Assembly (NCBI RefSeq): GCF_020535245.1
Contig: NZ_CP084912.1
Location: 62,001 to 126,000, forward strand
Direction of reading: 5' to 3'
Source of the DNA: Asticcacaulis sp. AND118
GTDB lineage: Bacteria; Pseudomonadota; Alphaproteobacteria; Caulobacterales; Caulobacteraceae
DNA length: 64,000 nucleotides
This document shows, in pieces, positions 34,874 through 42,548 of this stretch; the stretch's first letter is position 1; each line of letters opens with the position of its first letter. The notes under the pieces are model-generated. The model saw nothing but the letters and a program-made list of their open reading frames with translations. It was not told the origin of the DNA and did no database searches. A program made the translations under genes and the position numbers.

Positions 34874-35965
34874 CTAACCTTCCGACACTTCAAGGAACAA
34901 CCGTACCAGTTTTGTATTGATGTAGTAGTTGCTTTTGCCTGACCGGTGTTTCTCCACAAAGCCTTGCTCAGCCAGCGTATCGAGGTAGCGCGCCGCCGTC
35001 TGGCGGGTCACGTTCAGATCGTTCTGAACGTACTCAATCCGCGTGTAGGGGTGACGAAACAGATTGTTCAGCAAATCCTGGCTGTAAAGCTTCGGCAATT
35101 TGTCGCGCATCTGATGCTTTGCACTGGCCATTTGATCGCGGATACCTTCGACCAGGCGCACAGTGGTAACAGAGGTTTGCGCCACGGCTTCAAGCATGAA
35201 AACGACCCAGTCTTCCCATGCGCCGTCGTCGCGCACCGCTTGGAGCAGGCGATAATAGTCGCTCTTATGCCTGGTAATATGCCGTGACAGATAGAGGATC
35301 GGAATATCCAGAAGGCCCGTCCGCGTCAGATAAAGCACATTCAGTATCCGACCGATCCGTCCATTCCCATCAGGAAAGGGGTGGATGCTTTCAAACTGAT
35401 GATGAATCAGCGCCATTTTGATTAACGGATCAAGGGGCGACAGTTCGTCATCATTGATGAACCGCTCCAGTGCCCGCATGTGATGTAAAATCGCCTGCCC
35501 ATCCTGCGGCGGTACAAAGACAGTTTCACCGGTCGTTTCATTCCTCAACGCGGTACCCGGCATGACACGGAAACTGTCGTCTCGTCGCTTGAGTAATCGG
35601 AACATCTCGATCAGGACAGCGTTGGTGATGAGGCCGTTTGTCCGGCGCAAGCGCTCATGGCCCAACCGTACGGCATCCCGATAAAGCGCTACCTCCTTGG
35701 CGGCGGGAGATTGCGGGTCGTCGGGAAAGAGGTCGGCCTGAAACAGCTCATCCTGAGTGGTGACGATATTCTCGATTTCGGATGAAGCCTTCGCTTCCTG
35801 CAAGGCCAGCGTGTCGATCAGTATGCCTTGATTGGGGATAGTCCTCGCCTGCCCTTTTAGATCGGCCAAGGCACGGCTGGCCATAGTCAGCGCCCTATAG
35901 ACGCGCACAGTCTCCAGTTCGACAGGTGGCGGCAAATCGGGAATGGCGTAGCTTTGAACCAGCAT
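34874..35965 (-). CDS. class II Fic family protein with C-terminal winged helix
   Basis: This 363-residue protein has the complete FIC motif HPFPDGNGRIGR (His195), a flap region (VMPGTALRNETTGETVFVPP), and an N-terminal inhibitory motif SSEIEN (residues 61-66, Glu65), typical of class II Fic proteins. The last 75 residues form a winged-helix domain (VQNDLNVTRQTAARYLDTLAEQG) that probably binds DNA. Fic enzymes transfer AMP from ATP to protein hydroxyls, and the inhibitory glutamate keeps them off until needed. A double palindrome at the promoter suggests autoregulation by the winged helix. It stands alone. Confidence 0.95.
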   Translation of the reverse strand: MLVQSYAIPDLPPPVELETVRVYRALTMASRALADLKGQARTIPNQGILIDTLALQEAKASSEIENIVTTQDELFQADLFPDDPQSPAAKEVALYRDAVRLGHERLRRTNGLITNAVLIEMFRLLKRRDDSFRVMPGTALRNETTGETVFVPPQDGQAILHHMRALERFINDDELSPLDPLIKMALIHHQFESIHPFPDGNGRIGRILNVLYLTRTGLLDIPILYLSRHITRHKSDYYRLLQAVRDDGAWEDWVVFMLEAVAQTSVTTVRLVEGIRDQMASAKHQMRDKLPKLYSQDLLNNLFRHPYTRIEYVQNDLNVTRQTAARYLDTLAEQGFVEKHRSGKSNYYINTKLVRLFLEVSEG

Positions 35966-35976
35966 GGTGTCTATTT

Positions 35977-36000
35977 TAACATGTTACACGTAACATGTTA
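35977..36000. promoter_or_regulatory. double palindrome TAACATGTTA x2 at Fic promoter
   Basis: Two identical perfect 10-bp palindromes TAACATGTTA (35977-35986 and 35991-36000) are separated by CACG, 12 bases upstream of the Fic start. The layout suits a dimeric DNA-binding protein, most simply the Fic protein itself. Confidence 0.6.
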
Positions 36001-36554
36001 TTAAAAATTCATTTAATTAACATGAAATGCGAAATATGTTCGCTACAGCGTGTTTTTCGAACATGACAAAGTGCATACGGGGTGGGGTCTACCCGTCCCT
36101 ACGTCTTGAAAGGCGTGAAACGCCCATTCCCGCATACCGCGAATTCGGTATATACTATCGCGTTAACATTCAATTCACCTAACGTCGATATTTAAAACGT
36201 GGCGCTACTCTTACGGGTTGGCCGTTCTGCCGTCCTCGGCGGAAGACTGTCCGGTTGGCTCCCGGGAGGTTGCAGGCCGGGATGACTGCAGGACCGTGTA
36301 CAATTGCCCCGTTGCCCACGGTCCTGCCTCTTCTCCCTCAGTTTGACGCGATACTTTGGCGCTGAGAATTTCAAAATCGACCCCATCAACGTAAAGCCAC
36401 TTAGAAAGCTCTGTGAGCGGCTTTTTACGTTTTTGGCACTACATATCGGAAAATCAAACGAAGGGCGCTCAGAGGCCGCCTGAGCGGCTCGACACGACAG
36501 GTGGCGCAAGGCAAGCCATCTCAAACCCTAAGACTCTGATTTTGAATCAATTTT
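36001..36554. other. rest of 589-bp gap with an 11-bp hairpin
   Basis: No convincing gene. GCAGGACCGTG and CACGGTCCTGC form an inverted repeat near 36287-36326 with an 18-base loop. AT-rich DNA at 36001-36190 could hold promoters. The hairpin could belong to a small RNA or be the remnant of a mobile element; the sequence does not decide. Confidence 0.4.
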
Positions 36555-37595
36555 TCAGCGCTTGTGCGGCCCAACCTTGACCGGCTCGCCGAAATCCGGC
36601 GTTCCGTCCTTGCGATAGCGGAAATATTGGATACGCGTGTGGCGGTTCGGGTCGAACAGCGAGTTGCCCTTGATCTCCTTGTAGTCGCGCGCGTGATAGA
36701 CGATGACATCGCGGCCATTTCCGTCGACCGTGAAGCCATTGTGCCCCGGCCCCCAGATATTGTTTGTTTCCGAGCTGACGAAGACCGGTACGGGCGATTT
36801 GGTCCACGCAGCCGGGTCCATCAGGTCGGCGTCGTCCTTGGCCGTCAGAAGCCCCAGGCAATAGTTATGGTCCGTCGCCGACGCCGAGTAGGTCAGGAAG
36901 ACGCGACCGTTACGGATCAGCACCGCCGGGCCTTCCGCGACCTTGTACTTCACCGTCTCCCAGTCATAGGTCGGGATGGTCAGCCGCACCGGCGTCCTGG
37001 CAAAGGTCGTCGCCGTCGCCAGAGGCGCTATGTACAGATTCGAATTGGTGTCGATACCCGGTTCCTTCTGCGCCCATATCATGTAGGTGACGCCCTTGTG
37101 CTCGAACAGGCTGGCGTCGAGATTGAAGGTGTCCCACGGCATCTGAACCTGAACCGGCGCGTTCCACTTCGCCGTCAGCGGATTGGCCTCCGCCGTCGAG
37201 ATGACGTAGGTGCGGACGCGGAACGGCTCACCCTTGTCCCCTGCCCCGAAATACAGACGCCACTGACCCTGGAAATGGTGCAATTCCGGCGCCCAGATAT
37301 AGCCGCCCATCTTGCCTTCGGTCGGACGCCGCCACACCACCACCTCTTCGGCCGCCGTCAGTCCGCCAAGCGTCTTCGAGCGGCGAATAACCAGACGATC
37401 ATATTCCGGCACCGTCGCCATGAAATAATAATAGCCATCGACGTGCTTCAGAATCTGCGGATCGGCGCGCTGCGGCACAACGGGATTGACGATCTGAGGC
37501 GTTGCCGCCTGCGCCAGACCCGGCGCCCCTAACCCCGCCGCCGCTGCCGAGCCGATGAAAAAGCGGCGCGAAAGATGGCTGTGATCGTCGCTCAT
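36555..37595 (-). CDS. GH43-family glycosidase, Tat-exported
   Basis: This 346-residue five-bladed propeller glycosidase resembles alpha-L-arabinofuranosidases and beta-xylosidases. The N-terminus has a twin-arginine signal (SRRFFIGS). The three expected acidic residues are visible: Asp45 in RADPQIL (base), Asp160 in NLDASLF (pKa modulator) and Glu221 in AEGPAVL (acid). It probably releases arabinose or similar side chains in the periplasm. It stands alone; no sugar operon surrounds it. Its exact substrate cannot be read from the sequence. Confidence 0.9.
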   Translation of the reverse strand: MSDDHSHLSRRFFIGSAAAAGLGAPGLAQAATPQIVNPVVPQRADPQILKHVDGYYYFMATVPEYDRLVIRRSKTLGGLTAAEEVVVWRRPTEGKMGGYIWAPELHHFQGQWRLYFGAGDKGEPFRVRTYVISTAEANPLTAKWNAPVQVQMPWDTFNLDASLFEHKGVTYMIWAQKEPGIDTNSNLYIAPLATATTFARTPVRLTIPTYDWETVKYKVAEGPAVLIRNGRVFLTYSASATDHNYCLGLLTAKDDADLMDPAAWTKSPVPVFVSSETNNIWGPGHNGFTVDGNGRDVIVYHARDYKEIKGNSLFDPNRHTRIQYFRYRKDGTPDFGEPVKVGPHKR

Positions 37596-37743
37596 GGTCG
37601 GGCTCCCGTTGTTATTATGTCGTACAATTATCTAACCGCCCTCCCCCGCCCTGTCAAAGGGCGCGACACGACGAAATCGTTTGGGCAGCTATGCGTACCG
37701 GAGAAGTCTGGTATCTTCATCCTAACGGGACGCGGGAGGACCA

Positions 37744-38208
37744 ATGGCAGATCAACAAACCAAGGGCTGGGGCGAGACTGGGCGGGTTCTGTTGGCCTTT
37801 CTCTTGGCTCCGCTTCCCCTGCCCTTTTTCACCTCGGCGGCGTTGAGGGAACCTTCGTTTCTCTTAAGCCTGTTTGTTCCCGCCTATCTTTTCGCATGGA
37901 CCGCCCTTTTCCTTTTCGGCCTCCCCTGGCACTTCCTCATGAAGGCGTTAAAACAGCGCTCCATCCTCGGTTATCTCGTCGGAGGCAGCCTCGCCGGAAC
38001 CATACTGTGGGTTCTGTTTTTCGGGAGCGTATCTACTCAGTCCGTCATTGATGCGATTCTTGAACTGGCTACAGGTCAACACTATTTGCCGCAGCTCGGT
38101 TTTGCGCTCGGTTCAGGCCTTATATGTGCAGGGGTATTCTGGTGGGTCGTCATCCGCTGGTCTGGCCCGTTTCACTCAACGCGCCCTAGGCTCGATCAAA
38201 ACCTTTGA
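37744..38208 (+). CDS. small integral membrane protein
   Basis: This 154-residue protein has about four hydrophobic segments (residues 14-35, 42-62, 74-95, 115-140) and no recognised domain. GGAGGACCA precedes the ATG. It lies at the edge of the replication origin region and points toward it. Function unknown. Confidence 0.68.
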   Translation: MADQQTKGWGETGRVLLAFLLAPLPLPFFTSAALREPSFLLSLFVPAYLFAWTALFLFGLPWHFLMKALKQRSILGYLVGGSLAGTILWVLFFGSVSTQSVIDAILELATGQHYLPQLGFALGSGLICAGVFWWVVIRWSGPFHSTRPRLDQNL

Positions 38209-38332
38209 GTCCCTCTCAAAATATCTAAAATCTCTAAGGCCGTTAGAGGGGTTTAAGAGTCTTAAGTTACAGAGTTAAGGCTCTACCAAAGACCGAAATC
38301 CGCAAACAAATCAGATTTCTCTGATAGACCTT
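38209..38332. other. AT-rich stretch next to iterons, possible DNA-unwinding element
   Basis: A relatively AT-rich stretch with several short TCTAA/TTAAG-like repeats lies directly beside the iteron block. In iteron origins the unwinding element sits in this position. The role is inferred from location. Confidence 0.4.
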
Positions 38333-38436
38333 CGTTCCCGTTGTGTCGCGTCCTCGTTCCCGAAGTGTCAAAGGCAGCGTTCCTGAAGTGTCAGGGGATT
38401 GTTCCCGATGTGCCGAAGGCCGTTCCCGAAGTATCG
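38333..38436. repeat. five iterons, consensus CGTTCCCGAAGTGTCA
   Basis: Copies start at 38333, 38355, 38378, 38400 and 38421, so the period is 21-23 bp (two helical turns). Units are CGTTCCCGTTGTGTCG, CGTTCCCGAAGTGTCA, CGTTCCTGAAGTGTCA, TGTTCCCGATGTGCCG and CGTTCCCGAAGTATCG. A sixth degenerate copy is at 38504-38520 and an inverted one at 38580-38595. This is the expected binding array for the RepA initiator encoded just upstream. Confidence 0.82.
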
Positions 38437-38579
38437 AAACTCCGGTGCACAGGCTCTGAAATTGAATCAATTTGGCCGAAGGCCCCGCCAAACTCATTCA
38501 AACCGATTCCCATTGTGTCAATAGATTCGCTTTTTGCGCGGCTTTTGCGGGGACAGGTCGGCAAAGGTGCGAGGTGATT

Positions 38580-38595
38580 CGTCACTTCAGGAACG
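38580..38595 (-). repeat. inverted iteron copy near repA end
   Basis: The complement reads CGTTCCTGAAGTGACG, matching the third iteron at 14 of 16 positions. An inverted copy apart from the main array is common in iteron plasmids as a control site. Confidence 0.6.
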
Positions 38596-38639
38596 CTTTT
38601 GTCGCGGGGATAGATAAAGAACGAAAATCAGAAAGCGTA

Positions 38640-38671
38640 AAGACGCAGGGGCCGCAGGCCCCTGCACCCCA
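38640..38671. repeat. GGGGCC palindromic repeat, copy b
   Basis: GCAGGGGCCGCAGGCCCCTGC followed by ACCCC. Almost identical to copies a and c. Confidence 0.75.
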
Positions 38672-38756
38672 TAACCGGGCGCTTCAATCGGTGCCGACAA
38701 TGCGCGGTGAAATGGATTAAGGGGCTTCGCCCGAAATTATACGCACATGGAGAGTA

Positions 38757-38791
38757 TCGGGGTGCAGGGGCCTGCGGCCCCTGCGTTCTTC
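38757..38791. repeat. GGGGCC palindromic repeat, copy c (inverted)
   Basis: GGGGTGCAGGGGCC-TGC-GGCCCCTGC, the reverse orientation of copy b. It lies between repA and the iterons, 17 bases beyond the repA stop. Confidence 0.75.
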
Positions 38792-38807
38792 CTCTTTTCA
38801 CGATGAA

Positions 38808-39896
38808 CTAGGCCCGCAACTGATGGCGGTTCTTCTCGTGATAACGCTTCACGAAGCCGATAAAGGCGCTCTGATAGCGGTCCGGCGCGCGGTCGGCGCT
38901 TTCGGCCAGCCAACCGCGGAAGTCCGAATGCAGGGCGTGGAAGTCCCAGCCGCGATAGTGCTTGCGCAGATGCTCCAGCGTGTCCTCGCTGATATAGCCG
39001 CGGGGCTCTTCGTTGGCGGAGACGGGCTTTGCCTTCGGGGCGGGTTTGATGACTTCTATCGGCGTGGCAGCGAGGTCGCGGCGGACCATTTGCAGCAGAG
39101 GTTCGCGTGAGGTGGCGGCTTCGATGAGGCTGAGGTCGTAGCCGGGCAGGTCGTTGCGGCGGACGATGGCGGCCATTTCGAACTTGAAGCGGCGGTACTG
39201 GCCTTCGGCCCCGGACTTCTCGAACAGGGTCGGCAGGGCGATGGCGAAACCGCCCTCGCCTGCCCCACCGGCATGTTTGCGGGCGACCTTGTACAGCCAG
39301 CGTTCGCGGCCGCCGGTGATGTCGAAATAGGCCCGATCAATCGACAGGACGCCGCCATTCATCAGCACACCGTCGTAGAACCAGCTCGACAGCGAAAGGC
39401 TCAGGCCGCGTGAGCGCTCGGTCTTTTCATCGACCAACTGGCTCCAGTTATCGAGCCAGGAGAAGGTGGCTTCGCGGCGCAGGTCCGAGCGGATATTGGT
39501 CTTGACCGTGGTCGATTGCAGCCTATCCAGCGCCTGTCCCAGCAATTCGTAGGAGCGCCCGGAGATTGGGCGGCCGATCGAGCGCAGCAGATCGTAGGGC
39601 ATGATCTTCAGCGTGCGCGGGATCTCGTTGACCCGGCGCTGCTTCAAATCGTTGAGCACGCTGGCGCAATAGATGAGGATGTCGGCGTCCCAGATGGTCG
39701 CCATGCCGTAGTCGGGATTGGCCGAGACGTGGACCCAGACCTTACCGTCGGGCGAGGTGTAATCGATGGGCTTGAGACGCTTGGACTTGGCGAGACTGAA
39801 GAAGGGCCGCTCCATCATCTCGCGCTGATCGCGCAGGCTCAGATCGGCCAGATAGGGCAGGAAGAGATCGATCTGTTCGGACTTGTCTTCGGCCAT
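38808..39896 (-). CDS. repA: replication initiator protein A (RPA family)
   Basis: This 362-residue initiator belongs to the alphaproteobacterial plasmid replication initiator A family. Recognisable parts are an N-terminal FLPYLADLSLRDQREMMERPFFSLAK, a winged-helix region (YDLLRSIGRPISGRSYELLGQALDRLQSTTVKTNI), and a C-terminal segment ending HSDFRGWLAESADRAPDRYQSAFIGFVKR. It should bind the iterons just downstream of its stop and open the origin. It is the third gene of parA-parB-repA, and this organisation shows that the region is a replication and partition module of a secondary replicon. Confidence 0.93.
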   Translation of the reverse strand: MAEDKSEQIDLFLPYLADLSLRDQREMMERPFFSLAKSKRLKPIDYTSPDGKVWVHVSANPDYGMATIWDADILIYCASVLNDLKQRRVNEIPRTLKIMPYDLLRSIGRPISGRSYELLGQALDRLQSTTVKTNIRSDLRREATFSWLDNWSQLVDEKTERSRGLSLSLSSWFYDGVLMNGGVLSIDRAYFDITGGRERWLYKVARKHAGGAGEGGFAIALPTLFEKSGAEGQYRRFKFEMAAIVRRNDLPGYDLSLIEAATSREPLLQMVRRDLAATPIEVIKPAPKAKPVSANEEPRGYISEDTLEHLRKHYRGWDFHALHSDFRGWLAESADRAPDRYQSAFIGFVKRYHEKNRHQLRA

Positions 39897-39928
39897 AAAT
39901 CTACGAGGTCAGGAGCGGATCGACGGAA

Positions 39929-39944
39929 GTTTCCTCAAAGAAAC
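39929..39944. promoter_or_regulatory. parS-like palindrome 1 (GTTTCCTCAAAGAAAC)
   Basis: A 16-bp partial palindrome (arms GTTTC/GAAAC) lies 33 bases upstream of repA. It differs by one base from a second copy next to the parB stop. The core resembles the GTTTC...GAAAC layout of ParB centromere sites. Confidence 0.6.
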
Positions 39945-39976
39945 TTTTTCATAAACCGATTCTCAGAAAGAGGTGA

Positions 39977-40012
39977 GTATCGGGGTGTGGGGCCTGCGGC
40001 CCCACGAATCTT
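39977..40012. repeat. GGGGCC palindromic repeat, copy d (inverted)
   Basis: GTATCGGGGTGTGGGGCC-TGC-GGCCCCACG, same family as copies a-c with the outer stem changed from GCA to GT. Confidence 0.65.
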
Positions 40013-40020
40013 AAAGGTGT

Positions 40021-40050
40021 AAAGACTTGGGGCCACAGGCCCCAAACCCA
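40021..40050. repeat. GGGGCC palindromic repeat, copy e
   Basis: AAAGACTTGGGGCC-ACA-GGCCCCAAACCC. The compensating change in the outer stem (TT and AA) keeps pairing, which supports a role of the structure. Confidence 0.65.
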
Positions 40051-40053
40051 AAA

Positions 40054-40069
40054 GTTTCCTCAAGGAAAC
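40054..40069. promoter_or_regulatory. parS-like palindrome 2 (GTTTCCTCAAGGAAAC)
   Basis: Arms GTTTCCT and AGGAAAC are perfectly complementary with a 2-base spacer. It lies 125 bp from copy 1 and just beyond the parB stop; together they are candidate centromere sites. Confidence 0.62.
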
Positions 40070-40074
40070 CTCCT

Positions 40075-41145
40075 CTAGCGCAGCCCCTTGCCCTGCTTGT
40101 CCAGCGCTTCCAGCGCCTTGCGGAAGAGGTCGGTCAGTTCGCGCGGCGACGCCCCGGAACCGGCATGGAGGCGGAGCGAGACGCCGTTGCGGTTCGACGA
40201 CATGACGCTGAGCGCCGGGCGGCCGGAGGGGGCGGGGAGGGTGATCAGACTGCGGTCTTCGGACGCTGAGGGCGCATCGACGGTCAGAAGCTGACGTACT
40301 ACCTCGGCTGCGGGTACGGACGGACCGCCACGGAAACTTGCCTGCATTTTTGCCAGTTCTTCAGCGGCGTACTTCATCAGCGGTAGAAGCTCGACGTCGT
40401 TGGCGGCCTCCAGCGTCTGGATGCGCTGTGCCAGCGGGTAGCAGGTGGCGAGTTGAATATCGGCGGGGCTGGCAAAGGCGGCGACGGCCCAGTCGGGCAG
40501 GGCGCCGACGCTGAGCATTTTCGATAGCCAGCCCTTCGACAGGCGCAGACGCTCGGCCATACGCACCTGCTTGCCGCCATAGTGCTGATCGAGCGCGGCG
40601 AGATAGGTGCGGGCGCGCTCGAAGTCCGAAACGTCCTTGCGCGCGCGATTTTCGATGTCGGAGATGCGGAAGGCCGACTCGTCGTCCAGTGCATAGACCT
40701 GCGCCAGGAACATCATGTCCGGATAGTTGTTGGCGCGCAGCCAGGAGATGGCCCAGTGACGACGCGAACCGGCAATGACTTCGTAATCGTGGTCGGGATC
40801 GTTATCGACGCGACGGACGACGGCCGGCACCTTCTGACCGCCTTCGGCGAGAATAGAGTCGATCAGTTCGCGGCAATTGGCTTCGTTGAGCGACTCTTGA
40901 TGGCGCGGATTGCCGCTCCAGATGCGCACGCGCGCCGGATCGAGCAGAAGCTGGGTGACCTGCCTGACCTCGCCATTGGCGACGCGGGCCAGAGCGGATT
41001 CGCGGGCCAGAAGCGTGTTGGCCGAGCGCACCGAGGCGGGGGCAGGGGCGCCGGGCGCCGGCGAGGGGGCTGCAGGTGCAGGCGCACTTTCAGCCAGCGC
41101 ATCGTTGAGAAGGGCGGAGAGGTAATCGGACTGGCGTTTGGACAT
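40075..41145 (-). CDS. parB: ParB-family partition protein
   Basis: This 356-residue centromere-binding protein has a disordered Pro/Ala-rich N-terminus (about 15-45) and a ParB/Srx-type domain with EVIAGSRRHWA (about 120-130; GSRRH in place of the chromosomal GERR). A helix-turn-helix region (MAERLRLSKGWLSKMLSVGALPDWA) follows, then a C-terminal dimerisation region. The plasmid-type motif fits a secondary replicon. It starts 9 bases after parA. It should bind the two parS-like palindromes that follow its stop. Confidence 0.94.
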   Translation of the reverse strand: MSKRQSDYLSALLNDALAESAPAPAAPSPAPGAPAPASVRSANTLLARESALARVANGEVRQVTQLLLDPARVRIWSGNPRHQESLNEANCRELIDSILAEGGQKVPAVVRRVDNDPDHDYEVIAGSRRHWAISWLRANNYPDMMFLAQVYALDDESAFRISDIENRARKDVSDFERARTYLAALDQHYGGKQVRMAERLRLSKGWLSKMLSVGALPDWAVAAFASPADIQLATCYPLAQRIQTLEAANDVELLPLMKYAAEELAKMQASFRGGPSVPAAEVVRQLLTVDAPSASEDRSLITLPAPSGRPALSVMSSNRNGVSLRLHAGSGASPRELTDLFRKALEALDKQGKGLR

Positions 41146-41154
41146 GATGTCTCC

Positions 41155-42393
41155 TTACAAGGCGGCGGTCAGCGCCGCGCCCTTCTCATTATCCACCCGG
41201 CCCCAGCGCAGGCGGATAAGTTTTTCGATCTGGCCCATGGCTTCGTCGATATTGTTGCGGCAGCGCTTGTGCGTTTTCGGTGTCCCCACAGGCTTTTCCA
41301 GCTCGTAGACCGTCATCATGCGCAGCGCCGCATGGCTGATTTCGGCGGACTCCAGTATGGGGATAGGTAGAAGCGCCGGACCGAAGGCCTGTTCCATGAT
41401 GCGCTGGATCATGGCGTGGCTGGGGTCGTTGGAATTGAACTTCGAGCAGATCAGGCGGCAGAAGTCGTATTCGACCTGAATGCCGGCTTCCTGAAGCTGA
41501 TTGATCACCTGCGACATCATAGACAGAAACTGCACGGTCGAACAGAAGTCCGGCGTGGTTGCCGCCAGCGGCACCAGCAGCGCATTGGCGGCCTGCATGA
41601 CGGCCAGCGAGATGGTGCCCAGCGCCGGGGGCGGGTCGAGCAGAACAACGTCGTAATCCTGCGCCAGTTCGTTTAAGCCTTGTTTCAATTTGCGGAAGCG
41701 CGAGGCGAGGGTGCCGCCGCCACCCGAACCGGCTGCCGCCAGTTCATACTCGACGTCGAACATTTGCAGGTTCGACGGGATGAGGTCGACATTGGGCCAG
41801 ATGGTCGACTTGACCGCATAGTGCAGGCTGTCCTCGGTCGGCTCGATCGACAGATAGGGATAGAGGGTCTCTTCGCGCCGGATGGCGAAGTGCGGATTGA
41901 ATCCGAACAGGGTCGTGGTGGTGGCCTGACTGTCGCAATCGACGACCAGCACGCGATAGCCCTGAACGGCGAGATAATGGGCAAGGTGCGTGGTGACGGT
42001 CGATTTGCCGACGCCACCCTTGAAGTTCTGCACGGTGATGATGGCCGGCGGGTCTTCGGGCGAGCGGCGTGGCGAGGCCCCCAGCACCTGACGCATGTTG
42101 AGCAGGGCCGGTATGTCGTAGCCGAGACGCCGGCCGGTATCGCTTTCGGGCGGCAGGGGCAGGCGACCATCCTGTTCGGCCATGCGGATGCGATTGGTGG
42201 AGCAGCCCAGGAGTTCAGCGGCCTCGGCGATGCCCAGACGCACATTCAGCGCCTTGGTAGCGCCAGGCAGGAAGGCGGTGCGGCGCAAACGCTCGACCAT
42301 CTGCTCACCGGCCTGAGCCAGTTGTGTGATTCGCTCGGCTTCGGCCAGGTGAAGAGCATCAAACCCCTCATTATTCCAATGATTTGCGTTCAT
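41155..42393 (-). CDS. parA: ParA-family partition ATPase with N-terminal HTH
   Basis: This 412-residue ATPase has the deviant Walker A motif KGGVGKSTVTTHLAHYLA (about residue 123), Walker A' with VVDCDSQATTT and Walker B VVLLDPPPALG. The first 110 residues contain a MerR-like helix-turn-helix (IAEAAELLGCSTNRIRMAEQDGRL), so this is a type Ia ParA that can repress its own operon. It moves ParB-parS complexes. It is the first gene of the operon and is divergent from a LuxR-type regulator. Confidence 0.95.
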   Translation of the reverse strand: MNANHWNNEGFDALHLAEAERITQLAQAGEQMVERLRRTAFLPGATKALNVRLGIAEAAELLGCSTNRIRMAEQDGRLPLPPESDTGRRLGYDIPALLNMRQVLGASPRRSPEDPPAIITVQNFKGGVGKSTVTTHLAHYLAVQGYRVLVVDCDSQATTTTLFGFNPHFAIRREETLYPYLSIEPTEDSLHYAVKSTIWPNVDLIPSNLQMFDVEYELAAAGSGGGGTLASRFRKLKQGLNELAQDYDVVLLDPPPALGTISLAVMQAANALLVPLAATTPDFCSTVQFLSMMSQVINQLQEAGIQVEYDFCRLICSKFNSNDPSHAMIQRIMEQAFGPALLPIPILESAEISHAALRMMTVYELEKPVGTPKTHKRCRNNIDEAMGQIEKLIRLRWGRVDNEKGAALTAAL

Positions 42394-42425
42394 TTTGATG
42401 TTACCGAAAGCCGTTGAATGAAATG

Positions 42426-42483
42426 TAAGGGAAATTTACCCTTAAAGCTTCAATCGCGCCAAGAGGTAAATATCACGTTAACC
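42426..42483. promoter_or_regulatory. candidate parA operator palindromes
   Basis: TAAGGG-AAATTTA-CCCTTA (42426-42444) and the partly symmetrical GGTAA...TTAACC (42465-42483) lie in the 155-bp gap between parA and the LuxR gene. They are candidates for ParA autorepression. Confidence 0.4.
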
Positions 42484-42548
42484 CTAATGATGGATGGCTT
42501 CACACCGTCACGCAATCGCCCTAAGCCAGTCCCTCAGGAGGTGCAGCC

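Noticed and set aside
36192-36524. 110-codon frame on the minus strand in the Fic-GH43 gap
   Set aside because: No ribosome site, no domain, and unusual composition with many Ser, Pro and Arg; not convincing as a gene.
38333-38436. CRISPR array
   Set aside because: Repeats are 16 bp with 5-7 bp between them, degenerate, and next to repA; this is an iteron array.
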